DNA from: Methylobacterium variabile
Lineage (GTDB): Bacteria > Pseudomonadota > Alphaproteobacteria > Rhizobiales > Beijerinckiaceae
Assembly (NCBI RefSeq): GCF_001043975.1
Contig: NZ_LABY01000041.1
Location: 1-43,811, forward strand
DNA length: 43,811 nucleotides
Direction: 5' to 3'
A model generated the notes under the pieces. The model saw only the letters and a list, made by a program, of their open reading frames with translations, did no database searches and was not told where the DNA came from. The number at the start of each line of letters is the position of its first letter. The first letter of the stretch is position 1. The position numbers were made by a program, and so were the translations under genes. Below are positions 8,353 through 17,170 of the stretch, in pieces.

Positions 8353-8966
8353 CGGGGAGGAGCAATCCTCGCTTGGTCGCCGAGCAGTAGGATGCCCGTG
8401 CGATCCCGTAAGTAAACAAGCTTCGGCCGGGGCGGAAGACGGAAATAGCGGCTCTCCGCCCCGGCACCCGCGCCGGATCCGGTGCGGAACGCCCGAGGAC
8501 AGGATTCCGCTCGCACAAGTCCCTCGCAGTCTCCCCTTGGCCGACGGAGCATCGTCGGGGCGTCCATGACCGGCGCGACCCGGGACGCGCCCGGCTCGGA
8601 GGGGCGGCCACCGGCCGGCCGAGGCCAGACTATCGCCGCGGACGGGCGGACCGATCGACCGGTGCATTGTCGGCTTCCTACCGAACGCAGACGACGACGC
8701 GGGCGCCGAACATGCGATATACCGGATGGACAGGCGATTCGTTAATGATCGCTCGGCTTATATGCTGGCCTGTGCAGCGAATCAGTTGCCAGAACAGTCA
8801 TGCGGCAGTGCTGGGCGTCGAGCGGCTGTGCTCTCGCGGCCACTCCACTCGGCAAAGACACGGCATCTCCCGGTCGGCGGTGGACAGTGTCTGGTCGTCG
8901 CAACTATGAACTCTGCAAGGCAAAATGCGCGCATTTTGGCGGCGAATGGAAGTGGAAGGGGTGCCT
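8353..8966. other. Long divergent intergenic region, cyclase-FHA / autotransporter
   Basis: A 614-nt spacer with no supported gene. GC content falls from about 8690 onward. An AT-rich spot (TTATATG, 8758-8764) could be a -10 element but has no convincing -35. A perfect 18-bp palindrome lies at 8921-8938. Small overlapping frames here have no protein character. Confidence 0.5.
8921..8938. promoter_or_regulatory. Perfect 18-bp palindrome upstream of autotransporter
   Basis: CAAAATGCG followed by CGCATTTTG is a perfect dyad centred 37 nt before the autotransporter ATG. Its AT-rich arms stand out from the surroundings. It may be a dimeric-regulator operator or a 5'-UTR hairpin; no regulator is identified. 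Confidence 0.5.
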
Positions 8967-11900
8967 ATGAGTTTCCGGGAGACCGCCCAACGCGGATCGC
9001 TGGAGCCGGCGATGGGGACTGGAACGAGCGCTGCTCCGAAGGCCGGGCGTAGTCTCGCGCGGCTGCGCAGCGCCCTGCTGCTCGGTGCGTCCTTCGCCGC
9101 CCTGCCGGTCGTCGGCGTGCTGACGGCGAACGAGGCCACCGCGCAGGCGATCGCTCCCGGGTTCAACAGCAACCGGCTTCCCGGGACCGGCGGCGATCCG
9201 ATCACGAACATCACGGCGATCTCGGCCGACGGCCGCACGCTCGACGGCGTCGGCGGTCCCGTCAACCTGCCGTTCTCCGTCAACTACTTCGGCCGTACCT
9301 ACAACCAGATCTTCGTCAACAACCACGGCAACCTGACCTTCGACTCGGCCTCCGCCGCCTTCGTGCCGTTCGGCGTCGGCGCGGATTATCGCGGGCAGCC
9401 GATCATCGCCCCGTTCCTCGCGGACACCGACACGCGCAACCCGCAGAGCGGCGTGCTCGGCTTCGGGACCGGCACCTACCAGGGGCGGACCGCCTTCGGG
9501 GCGACCTGGCCGAACGTCGGCTACTTCGACCAGCAGGCCGACAAGACCAACAGCTTCCAGGCGATCCTGGCGAGCCGGAGCGACACGGGCACCGGCAACT
9601 TCGACATCTACTTCAACTACGGCAGCATCAAGTGGGAGTGCAGCGGCAGCGGCGGCCAGGGCGGCGCCAACGGCTTCTGCGGCACCACCGGCACGGCGCC
9701 GAGCGTCGGCTTCTCGGCCGGCACCGGTGAGGCCGGGACGTACTACCAGCTGCCGGGCTCGCTGGTCGCCGGCGCGTTCCTCGACGGCGGTCCCAACGCG
9801 CTTGCGACGGGCACCAACAACGGCGTGCCGGGGCAGTTCCTGTTCCCGGTCCGCAACGGCACCGTGCTCATCGCCAGCGTGTGCTCGCCGGGCGACAACG
9901 CCTCGACCACGACCGCGGCGGTCTGCGGCCCGGACAAGGCCTACAACCAGGGCATCTTCTACACCCCGACCGGCCCGTTCACCCTGACCGTCCGGGAGAA
10001 CACCACCATCGCGGCGCCCGCGACGACGGCGGCGATCCTGGTGACCCCGGCCTCGACCTCGGGGGCCGTGCCGTCCGCGAACGTCACGATCAACGTCGCG
10101 GCGAGCGCCTCGATCACGTCGGCGGACCGGGCGGGCATCCAGATCGACTCCACCAAGGGGACCGGCACCGGCACGGTCGACACCGCCGGCACGATCACGG
10201 CCGGAACGGCCGGCGTCCTGGCGCAGACCAATGTTGGCGCCCTCCGGGTGACGAACAGCGGTTCGATCACCGCCCCGTTCGGCATCCTGGGCGAGTCGGT
10301 CACCACGACCCTGACGAATACCGGCACGATCAAGGCCGGCGTCGGCATGGCCGCGCAGGCGGGCGTCGCGACGATCAGCAACGCCGGCACCGTCACCTTC
10401 GGGACTGCGGGCCTGGCGGCCGTGACGAGCGGCGGCGTCCTGACGAACACCGGCACGCTGACCTACGACGGGTCGATCGCCGACCCGTTCGCCGCCAACG
10501 TCCTCGACGGTCTTCCGACCCTGGCGCGCAGCATCAACCTGGCCCTCACCCAGGTGACGCAGGGCTCCGGCCCGACGCCGACCGGCATGGCGGGCCTGTC
10601 GCAGGGCGACCTGACGGTCTCGAACTCCGGCACGATCACGGGCGGCGCGATCGGCATCGCGGCCCTGGCCCAGGGTGCGCTGTCGCTCCAGAACACCGGC
10701 ACCATCACGTCCGGCGGCACCGGGGTGGCCGCGCAGGCCGGGGTCGCCGCGGGCGAGGGGACGTCGGCGAGGGCCGGGACCCTGACCTTCTCGAACAGCG
10801 GCGCGATCTCCGCCGCCGGGGGGCCGGCCGCCCTCCTGCGCACCTACGGCGGCAGCCTGACCGTCGCGAACAGCGGAACGCTGGGCGGCCTCGTCGGCCT
10901 CAATGCCGCCGTGGTCCAGGGCGCCGCGGGCAGCGCGCTGACCATCAGCAACGCGACGGGCGGGTCGATCGTCGGGACGAGCGGCCTCGCCATCGACACG
11001 TCCGCGAGCAGCATCGCGAGCCGGATCGACAACCGGGGCACCATCACGGGCGCGGTCAACCTCAGCGCGGGGTCGTCGGTCGCCAACAGCGGTCAGTTCA
11101 ACGCGACCGGCACGAGCGGCTTCGGCGGCGGCGTGTTCAACAACCTCGGCACCCTCTCGGTCGTGCCCGGCGCAACGCGCGCGGCGAACGTCACGCTCGG
11201 GGGCCTGTCGGAGTTCCGCAACGCCGGCACGATCAGCCTAGTCAACGGGCGGGCGGGCGACACCCTGACCATCCAGGGCAACTACGTCGGCCAGAACGGG
11301 CGCATCGACACCGAGTTCCTGACCCAGACGGGGATCGGCGACCAGGTGGTCATCGCCGGCAACGCCAGCGGCTCGACCAGCGTCAACGTGACGAATCTGT
11401 CCTCGGCCGTGCCGTTCAGCACCGCCACACCGTTCGTCGTGGTGCGCGGCACCTCGCAGGCGAACGCGTTCACCCTCGGCACCCTGCAGAACTTCGGCAC
11501 CCTGCAGGCGGCCCTGGTCTCCGCCACCGGCGCGGAGGGGACCGCGATCTCGGTCGCCGCGGTGCCGAACGCCGTGGCGCTCTCGGCCCCGACGGCGGTG
11601 ATCGCCTCGCGCACCATCGCGTTCCAGGGCGGCACCGCCGTCCTCGACCGCATGACCCAGCTGCGCACCGACGCCCAGCGCGCCGCCAGCGGCACGCCGT
11701 CGATCCCGCAGGCGATGCAGTATGCCGGCCTGAACCAGTACGCGGCGCTCGTCACCAAGGACCCGATCGCCCCGAATCTGGTCCAGCCGGTCGAGCCGCC
11801 CCCCAGCAACGTCCGTCCCGCCGTCTGGGCCCGCGCCTACGGCGACCTCGAGCGCCGCACCGGCTCGACCTCGTTCTCCTTCGCCGGCACGAACTTCTTC

Positions 11901-12647
11901 CGCGACCTCGGCTACAGCCAGTCCGGCGGCGGCCTGCTCGGCGGCGCCGACCTGGTGATCAGCCGCCTGACCAAGGAGGATGACGGCCTCATCCTCGGCG
12001 TGATGGGCGGCTACACCACCGCCAGCGTGCGCCTCAACCAGGCGGCCGGCCGGCAGGACTACGAGGGCGGCACGATCGGCGTCTACGGCACCTACCTGAA
12101 CGGGCCGTGGTTCTGGGATCACCTGTTCAAGGTCGACCTGCTCGGCCTCGACATCCGGGCGCCCGGCCTGCTCCAGCGCACCGGCCTGCAGAACTACGCC
12201 TACACCACCAATGTCGGCTACCGCATCCCGCTGCAGAACGCGCTCTACGTCGAGCCGACCGCCGGCCTCGAATACGTCGCCACCACCTTCAACCAGCAGG
12301 CCGCGCTGACGGCGACCTCGGTCCCGCTGCGGGATGGCGACGCCCTGCGCGGGCGGATCGGCGCCCGGGTCGGGTCGGAATTCGTCGAGGGCGACATCCG
12401 GGTCGAGCCGAGCGTGACGGGCTTCGTCTACTCGGTCCTGACCGAGAGCGGGGTCTCGGGCGCGGTGAACGGGATCACCGGCGTGACCGGCCTGCGCGAG
12501 CAGGGCAAGGTGCGCGGCGAGGTCCAGGCCTCGGTGAACTTCTTCAACCTGAAGACCGGTCTGTCGGGCTTCGTCCGGGCCGATTACCGGATCGGCGGCG
12601 ACCTAGTCGGCGGCGGCGGCCGGGTGGGCATGCGCTACCAGTGGTGA
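8967..12647 (+). CDS. Autotransporter with N-terminal NIDO (nidogen-like) domain
   Basis: 1226-residue outer-membrane protein. A long signal peptide (residues about 25-52, ending near ATAQA) leads into a nidogen-like domain, about 60-260 (VNYFGRTYNQIFVNNHGNLTF, IIAPFLADTDTRN, AFGATWPNVGYF). Residues about 330-880 are a passenger made of repeated NSGTITxG-type strands, expected to form a beta helix. From about residue 945 to the C-terminal Trp is an autotransporter beta barrel (VWARAYGDLERRTG ... GMRYQW, ending in an aromatic residue as usual). It presumably displays an adhesin-like passenger on the cell surface. ATG 8967 follows GGAAGGGG at good spacing; an in-frame ATG at 8925 is less likely. 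A rho-independent terminator follows. Confidence 0.9.
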   Translation: MSFRETAQRGSLEPAMGTGTSAAPKAGRSLARLRSALLLGASFAALPVVGVLTANEATAQAIAPGFNSNRLPGTGGDPITNITAISADGRTLDGVGGPVNLPFSVNYFGRTYNQIFVNNHGNLTFDSASAAFVPFGVGADYRGQPIIAPFLADTDTRNPQSGVLGFGTGTYQGRTAFGATWPNVGYFDQQADKTNSFQAILASRSDTGTGNFDIYFNYGSIKWECSGSGGQGGANGFCGTTGTAPSVGFSAGTGEAGTYYQLPGSLVAGAFLDGGPNALATGTNNGVPGQFLFPVRNGTVLIASVCSPGDNASTTTAAVCGPDKAYNQGIFYTPTGPFTLTVRENTTIAAPATTAAILVTPASTSGAVPSANVTINVAASASITSADRAGIQIDSTKGTGTGTVDTAGTITAGTAGVLAQTNVGALRVTNSGSITAPFGILGESVTTTLTNTGTIKAGVGMAAQAGVATISNAGTVTFGTAGLAAVTSGGVLTNTGTLTYDGSIADPFAANVLDGLPTLARSINLALTQVTQGSGPTPTGMAGLSQGDLTVSNSGTITGGAIGIAALAQGALSLQNTGTITSGGTGVAAQAGVAAGEGTSARAGTLTFSNSGAISAAGGPAALLRTYGGSLTVANSGTLGGLVGLNAAVVQGAAGSALTISNATGGSIVGTSGLAIDTSASSIASRIDNRGTITGAVNLSAGSSVANSGQFNATGTSGFGGGVFNNLGTLSVVPGATRAANVTLGGLSEFRNAGTISLVNGRAGDTLTIQGNYVGQNGRIDTEFLTQTGIGDQVVIAGNASGSTSVNVTNLSSAVPFSTATPFVVVRGTSQANAFTLGTLQNFGTLQAALVSATGAEGTAISVAAVPNAVALSAPTAVIASRTIAFQGGTAVLDRMTQLRTDAQRAASGTPSIPQAMQYAGLNQYAALVTKDPIAPNLVQPVEPPPSNVRPAVWARAYGDLERRTGSTSFSFAGTNFFRDLGYSQSGGGLLGGADLVISRLTKEDDGLILGVMGGYTTASVRLNQAAGRQDYEGGTIGVYGTYLNGPWFWDHLFKVDLLGLDIRAPGLLQRTGLQNYAYTTNVGYRIPLQNALYVEPTAGLEYVATTFNQQAALTATSVPLRDGDALRGRIGARVGSEFVEGDIRVEPSVTGFVYSVLTESGVSGAVNGITGVTGLREQGKVRGEVQASVNFFNLKTGLSGFVRADYRIGGDLVGGGGRVGMRYQW

Positions 12648-12673
12648 TCGCAGCCTCCACCTGATCCAAGACG

Positions 12674-12704
12674 AGGGCCCGGCGCGTTCGCCGGGCCCTT
12701 TTTT
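12674..12704 (+). terminator. Rho-independent terminator of the autotransporter gene
   Basis: An 11-bp GC stem (AGGGCCCGGCG / CGCCGGGCCCT) with a CGTT loop is followed directly by a run of six T, 27 nt after the autotransporter stop codon. Confidence 0.9.
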
Positions 12705-12962
12705 CTTGGCGGGGGCAAGATGCCGGGTCCGGCGCAATCCTCGGCATGATCCCGCCGGACCGGAACCACGGCCACGGCGCGCCGCCCGGCCCGCATCAAG
12801 TTCAGGACCGGTTCAGGCGCGTGCGCTGACACACAGGATCCTGACGCCGCACTCGCTAATGTGCGTCATGTCAAGCTTGCATCGTCCGGGCGGGACACCA
12901 CATCGAAGGGATGGGGCGCCTCAAGACTTGCGAGGCCGCCAGAGGACATCCGGAGAACGACC

Positions 12963-13226
12963 ATGAGCCTGCGTGTTGCCGCGATCCTGTCTGTTGCCAC
13001 CCTTGCGACGTCCCTGGCGTCGGCCCTGCCGGCGCAGGCCGATTACGTCCGCTGCGCCACGCCGTGGTCCTGCGAGCGCGTCAGCGACCGGCAGATGCAT
13101 CGCGAGATGCGGGCCCTCTACGCGGCCAACACGCATTGGCAGCCCTGGTACGTCGACACCTACGGCGCCCGGCCCTACAGCCGCTTCGACGTCGAGGCGC
13201 TCCGGCTCATGACCCGGATGCCCTGA
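12963..13226 (+). CDS. Small secreted protein of unknown function
   Basis: 87 residues. Signal peptide about 1-24 (VAAILSVATLATSLASALPAQA), then a short mature part with two Cys (RCATPWSCERV) that could form a disulfide, and several Tyr/Trp (HWQPWYVDTYGARPYSRFD). The start is ATG 12963 with GGAGA 7 nt before it. The C-terminus LMTRMP resembles the caspase protein's MMSRMP. It is convergent with the kinase gene, 45 nt away. No family is recognised; a periplasmic or surface location is inferred. Confidence 0.75.
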   Translation: MSLRVAAILSVATLATSLASALPAQADYVRCATPWSCERVSDRQMHREMRALYAANTHWQPWYVDTYGARPYSRFDVEALRLMTRMP

Positions 13227-13271
13227 GGCATCGGAACGACGCGGGGCTGAGCGAGGCGTTCGAGCGCCGCC

Positions 13272-15143
13272 TCAGCTCCCGAGCTTGAAGTAGCCGATTG
13301 CGATCCCGGCGGGCCGCGGGTCGCGGTCGAGCTCGTCGCCGATCTGGCGAAGGATCTGGCCGGCCCGCGCCGTGCCGCCGCCCCGCAGACTTGAGAGCGG
13401 CTTCTGGCTGGTGAGGGCGAGCAGCAGTTGCGGCTTCGGGACGCCGCTGCCCTCGAGCTTGAGCGTGAAACGCGCCGTGTCGCCGTTGCGCCGGAGCGAA
13501 CGGCTGAGATTGCTCACCCGGCCGTCATCCGAGACGAGCAGCAGCTCGATGCTGCGATCGGCGCCGGTTTCCACCGTCCCGCTCAGCTCCTCACCGCTGT
13601 GCAGCAGGTCCGAGGTCACCGCCAGGGTCGCGGCGCGGGCGTCGCGCAGGGGGAATTGCCGCGCCAGGAACTCGACCAGCGGGCATTGCGCGTCGGTGAC
13701 CTGGTGCAGGGTGATGTGCGGCTCGAAGCCGAGCCCGTTCTGGAACGCGGCGTCGAAGGTCATGAACGGCCGGGGCGACACCCCGTAGGCGTCCACCGTC
13801 ACGTTCGGCGGCTGGGCCGAGACCGCCGTGACGAAGAAGCATTCCCCACCGTCGTAGTTGCGCACGAAACGCTCGACCTGGTCGGCGTTCGCCGTCGCGG
13901 TCCGCGACGGCTCGGCGCGCGTGGCCGGCGCCTCTTCCGGATCGGGCCCCGGATCCGGCAGGGGTACGATCGTGGACTTCTGCTCCTGGGATTGCCTGTC
14001 CTGCGTCGCCCTCTCTCGAGCAGCCCTTTCCTGCGCCGCTCTCTCCTGCGCCGCTCTCTCTTGGGCTGCCCGGTCCTGCGCCGCCTGCCTCGCCGCGCCG
14101 TCGTCCGTCGGAGCGCCAGCGGGCGTGCTCGGCTGAACCCGAGCGGTCTTGCCGGGCGGCTCGGCCGCCGGCGGAGGGGAGGGCGCGCGCCCGGGCAGCA
14201 TCAGCACCGCCGCGCCCCCGAGGGCCGCCGCCGCGGCGAGACCGGCCGCCCCCGCGAGCACCGGGCCGAGGCGCCGACGCGGCGGCTCGCCCCCGGGCAG
14301 CAGGGCCGCCACCGCCGCCATGTCGGCGGGGCGGTCCTTCGCGTGGGGCTGCAGCATCGCCGTCAGGACCGGGCGGATGCGCTCGTCGATCCCGGCGAGA
14401 TCCGGGACGCGCCGGCGCTTCTCGACCACCTCGACGTGGCTGCTGCCCATGTCGAGGGCCTCGCCGCGGGCGGCGTGCGCCAGGAGCAGGCCGAGGCTGT
14501 AGATGTCGGATTTCGGCGTCACCTCGCCGCCGTGGAGGCCGAGCTGCTCGGGGGAGACGTAGGCGTACTTCCCGGCGAAGCCGCCGCCGATCACCGTCCC
14601 GGTCTGGCTCGGCGCCCGGGCGATGCCGAAATCGATCAGCTTGGCGCGCGCGACGTTGCCGCCGGGCAGGATCACGTTGTCGGGCGAGACGTCGCGGTGG
14701 ATGATGCCGAGCTCGTGGGCGGCCTGAAGCCCGGCGGCCAGCCGGCGCAGCAGCAGCGACAGGGTCGGCGTGTCGAGCGGCCCCGTCTTCAGGCGCTCGG
14801 ACAGCATCTCGCCGTCGACGAACTCCATCGCCAGGTAGGGCAATTCCAACTTGGGATCGACCGAGAACACGAAGTAGCGGACGATCGCCTCGTGGTGCAG
14901 GTTGTGCAGCGCCGAGGCCTCGCGGCGAAACAGCGCCAGGGCCGCGGCGTTGCGGGCGAGTTCCGGCTTGATCACCTTGATCGCCACCGCGTCCCCGGTG
15001 CCGAGGGCCTCGCCCTTGTAGACCTCGCCCATGCCGCCGGCGGCGATCAGGTTGTGGATCACGTAGGTGTCGTTGAGCCGGGTGCCGGACGGGATGAACG
15101 CCCGCGACGACGGCTGCGGCAGGAAGACCGTCTCCTGGGTCAT
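13272..15143 (-). CDS. Membrane-anchored Ser/Thr protein kinase (Hanks-type)
   Basis: 623 residues. The N-terminal kinase domain (about 25-285) has all key motifs: glycine-rich GGMGEVY, Lys56 in AIKVIK, HRDVSPDN with catalytic Asp151, DFG Asp171, SPEQLG and SDIYSLG. A transmembrane segment lies at about 290-313. Next is a charged linker with AAQER-type pentapeptide repeats (about 354-388). The C-terminal periplasmic domain (about 420-623) begins QVERFVRNYDGGECFF and is presumably the sensor. The gene follows the PP2C gene with a 4-nt ATGA overlap, so kinase and phosphatase are co-translated. Likely targets are proteins read by the FHA domain at 7423-8352, by inference. Confidence 0.93.
   Translation of the reverse strand: MTQETVFLPQPSSRAFIPSGTRLNDTYVIHNLIAAGGMGEVYKGEALGTGDAVAIKVIKPELARNAAALALFRREASALHNLHHEAIVRYFVFSVDPKLELPYLAMEFVDGEMLSERLKTGPLDTPTLSLLLRRLAAGLQAAHELGIIHRDVSPDNVILPGGNVARAKLIDFGIARAPSQTGTVIGGGFAGKYAYVSPEQLGLHGGEVTPKSDIYSLGLLLAHAARGEALDMGSSHVEVVEKRRRVPDLAGIDERIRPVLTAMLQPHAKDRPADMAAVAALLPGGEPPRRRLGPVLAGAAGLAAAAALGGAAVLMLPGRAPSPPPAAEPPGKTARVQPSTPAGAPTDDGAARQAAQDRAAQERAAQERAAQERAARERATQDRQSQEQKSTIVPLPDPGPDPEEAPATRAEPSRTATANADQVERFVRNYDGGECFFVTAVSAQPPNVTVDAYGVSPRPFMTFDAAFQNGLGFEPHITLHQVTDAQCPLVEFLARQFPLRDARAATLAVTSDLLHSGEELSGTVETGADRSIELLLVSDDGRVSNLSRSLRRNGDTARFTLKLEGSGVPKPQLLLALTSQKPLSSLRGGGTARAGQILRQIGDELDRDPRPAGIAIGYFKLGS
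13980..14084 (-). repeat. Seven 15-bp repeats encoding AAQER pentapeptides
   Basis: In-frame tandem array in the kinase gene, just after the transmembrane segment: AAQDR, three AAQER, AARER, ATQDR, QSQEQ. Units are near identical at the DNA level. Composition and period match the EAARQ array of the caspase gene. Confidence 0.8.
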
Positions 15144-15940
15144 GGCACGGAGGCCTCCGGCGGCATCGCGCCGGGCGCGCCGAGGTAGCGCACCGCCACC
15201 ACCGTGACGTTGTCGCTCGCGCCGCGCGCCAGGGTCAGCGCCACCAGGGCGTCGCACGCGCCCTGCGCGTCGGCGGCCTCGACGCACAGGCCGAGGATCT
15301 CCCGGTCCGCGACGTGCTGGGTCAGCCCGTCCGAGCAGAGGATGAAGACGTCGCCGGGCTCGAGCAGGCCGTGGTCGAGCTCGAGTTCGGGCCGCTCCTG
15401 CACGCCGATCGCCCGGGTGATGGCGTTGCGGCCGGGCCAGAGGCTGGCCTCCTCGGGTGTGAGCACCCCGCGATCGAGCAGCGATTGAACCTCCGTGTGG
15501 TCGTGGGAGAGCTGCGCGATCCGTCCCGCCCGGACCCGGTAGATCCGGCTGTCGCCCGACCACAGGCAGGCGAAGTGCGGGGCGAAGATCAGGAGTGCCG
15601 CCAGTGTGGTGCCGACCACCGTGCCGCGGGCCTGGGCCACCTTCTGGATCTCGGCATTCGCCGAGGCGATGCCGGCCTTCATCCGGGCGAGGAGGTCGCT
15701 CGCCGACGCCGCGGGCGCGATCGTCGCCAATGCCTGCACGACCGCGCTCGATGCCACGTCCCCGGCCGCGTGCCCGCCCATCCCGTCCGCGACCGCGAAG
15801 AGGCCGCTCTCGGGCGCGACCAGGAAGCGGTCCTCGTTCAGCGACCGGACGCGGCCGACATGGCTCGCCGCGCCGAGGTCGAGCCGGGCCGCAGCGCGTC
15901 GCGGCATCTCTCCCCCGCCCTGCGGGGCAGCCTCGGGCAT
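15140..15940 (-). CDS. PP2C-type protein serine/threonine phosphatase
   Basis: 266-residue cytoplasmic phosphatase of the PPM/PP2C family. Metal-binding motifs are present: Asp37 in SLNEDRF, Asp52-Gly53 in VADGMGGHAAGD, GDSRIYRVR, CSDGLTQHV and SDNVTVVAV. It should remove phosphate from the targets of the co-encoded kinase. The chosen start is ATG 15940, preceded by AGGAAGG at good spacing; the open frame continues upstream but that part looks non-coding. The stop overlaps the kinase start (15140-15143). Confidence 0.93.
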   Translation of the reverse strand: MPEAAPQGGGEMPRRAAARLDLGAASHVGRVRSLNEDRFLVAPESGLFAVADGMGGHAAGDVASSAVVQALATIAPAASASDLLARMKAGIASANAEIQKVAQARGTVVGTTLAALLIFAPHFACLWSGDSRIYRVRAGRIAQLSHDHTEVQSLLDRGVLTPEEASLWPGRNAITRAIGVQERPELELDHGLLEPGDVFILCSDGLTQHVADREILGLCVEAADAQGACDALVALTLARGASDNVTVVAVRYLGAPGAMPPEASVP

Positions 15941-16284
15941 CGGCCGATCCTTCCTCGTGAACGCCACCGGCCCTCGCGCGGCCTCCGGCACCCTGACCGA
16001 GGCTGCGCCGTTCGGCAAGGGCCGGCCAAGCCAACGCTGCGTCGTCCATTGCGCGCGTCTTGCGCCACCATTGCGGGCGCGCCGGATCTCCCCCATACCG
16101 ACCGGGGATCCAAGCAGAATGTTGCTTCGACGAAACATGGGACCGGAATCAGGCGCCGACGGGACTTGGGCATCATTTCGACGGTGTCATAGTCGAAGTA
16201 ATGTCACAAAAATCACCAGTGGTCGCTGTTGACGATAGACTGCGAACTGTGCATAAGCACAAGCATGGCAGAAGGAAACTGGCT
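15941..16284. other. Divergent intergenic region, PP2C / OmpA-family
   Basis: A 344-nt spacer. The half next to the OmpA gene is AT-rich and carries a good promoter (16229-16257). A short inverted repeat, TTCGAC/GTCGAA (16177-16197), lies upstream of it. No gene is seen. Confidence 0.55.
16229..16257 (+). promoter_or_regulatory. Sigma70-like promoter of the OmpA-family gene
   Basis: TTGACG (-35, 16229-16234), a 17-nt spacer, and CATAAG (-10, 16252-16257), 27 nt before the ATG at 16285. Spacing and the -35 match are good; the -10 is average. Confidence 0.5.
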
Positions 16285-16818
16285 ATGCGCATTCTGACCC
16301 TGATTGCGGCACTCAAGCTCGCGGCGATCTCCGGGGCAGCCCTGGCCGGTCCGGCGTACACGGCTGACGAAATCGTCAAGCACTTCGCGACGGCGGATCA
16401 GCCCGATCTCGGCCGCAGCAGAGGGCTGTGCATCGGTACCCACAGCGAATGCAACGCCGGTGTCGCGACGCGCAAGCCGGCCGGCGGCTTCGATCTCGTC
16501 GTCAACTTCGAGTACAACTCGGACCTGCTTACGCCGGCCGCGAAGGCGAATCTCGACGAGTTCGCCAAGGCCCTGCAGGATGCGCGCCTGAAGTCGGCCA
16601 GCTTCGTGGTCGAGGGCCACACCGACGGCCGCGGCGGCGACGATTTCAACCTCGGCCTGTCGAGCCGGCGAGCCAACACGGTGGTGAAGTACTTGGCCGG
16701 CCGCGGCGTCCAGGCCGGGCAGCTCTCCGCCAAGGGCTACGGGAAGGCCCGCCCCCTCGCGAGCGATCCGCTCGATCCCGCCAACCGGCGCGTGGAGGCC
16801 CGCCTGGCGACGCCGTGA
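16285..16818 (+). CDS. OmpA-family (peptidoglycan-binding C-terminal domain) protein
   Basis: 177 residues with a signal peptide (1-21, LTLIAALKLAAISGAALA). A short linker carries a Cys pair (RGLCIGTHSECNAG). An OmpA-like domain covers about 68-175: FDLVVNFEYNSDLLTPAAKANLDEF in two parts, VEGHTDGRGGDDFNLGLS, RR.NTVVKYLAGRGV, KGYGKARPL and NRRVEARL. The Asp and Arg positions that bind diaminopimelate are present. It probably tethers the envelope to peptidoglycan or senses it. ATG 16285 is preceded by AAGGA. It sits between the phosphatase and the pseudocaspase gene. Confidence 0.9.
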   Translation: MRILTLIAALKLAAISGAALAGPAYTADEIVKHFATADQPDLGRSRGLCIGTHSECNAGVATRKPAGGFDLVVNFEYNSDLLTPAAKANLDEFAKALQDARLKSASFVVEGHTDGRGGDDFNLGLSSRRANTVVKYLAGRGVQAGQLSAKGYGKARPLASDPLDPANRRVEARLATP

Positions 16819-17170
16819 GGTCGTCCGTCGCCGCCTGTGTGCGCCCGCACCGTGGAACGAGTCCTGCCGCTCTAGAACGCAAGTCGTCGAGGTGATCTGC
16901 GACGCGGAATACGCCGCGGTTGCTGGACCACCTCACCGACTGTCTTCACGCGACGCGGTCATGGCAAGCCGAAGAACGATCAATCCCCCTCGGGGGCTTG
17001 TGCCTGAGCTCGGGAGTCAATCGACAATTGCGATTGACGACCTGTTAAAACTCTCGCGTCCGGACCTCTGGGCGCTCTCGCAAGCTTGTCAGCGCGATCG
17101 TGTGGTTTTAAGGTTCGCGCGACGAAGTCGGGCCCGAAATCAGGCCCGGGCGCAAGTCTTCGAGGGCAGC
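16819..17170. other. Intergenic region upstream of the caspase-like TPR gene
   Basis: A 352-nt spacer. It holds a small G/C hairpin (CCCCCTCGGGGG, about 16985-16996) and an inverted repeat at 17016-17038. TCGACA, a 17-nt gap, and GTTAAA (17021-17049) is a weak promoter candidate. No gene is seen. Confidence 0.45.
17016..17038. promoter_or_regulatory. Inverted repeat, candidate operator
   Basis: Arms GTCAATCG and CGATTGAC are separated by 7 nt, in an AT-rich patch about 130 nt before the caspase-like gene. The shape fits a dimeric regulator site. No regulator is identified. Confidence 0.4.

Noticed and set aside
13428..15188. 586-residue plus-strand frame across the Ser/Thr kinase gene
   Set aside because: Shadow frame; the minus strand encodes a full set of kinase motifs.
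16060..16284. N-terminal extension of the first OmpA-family protein
   Set aside because: The open frame extends upstream, but it runs through a promoter and lacks protein character; ATG 16285 has a ribosome binding site and starts a signal peptide.
7423..16818. Type VI secretion regulatory cluster (kinase, phosphatase, FHA, OmpA)
   Set aside because: The regulators resemble the PpkA/PppA/Fha set, but no tube, sheath, baseplate or membrane-complex gene of a T6SS is in the window.
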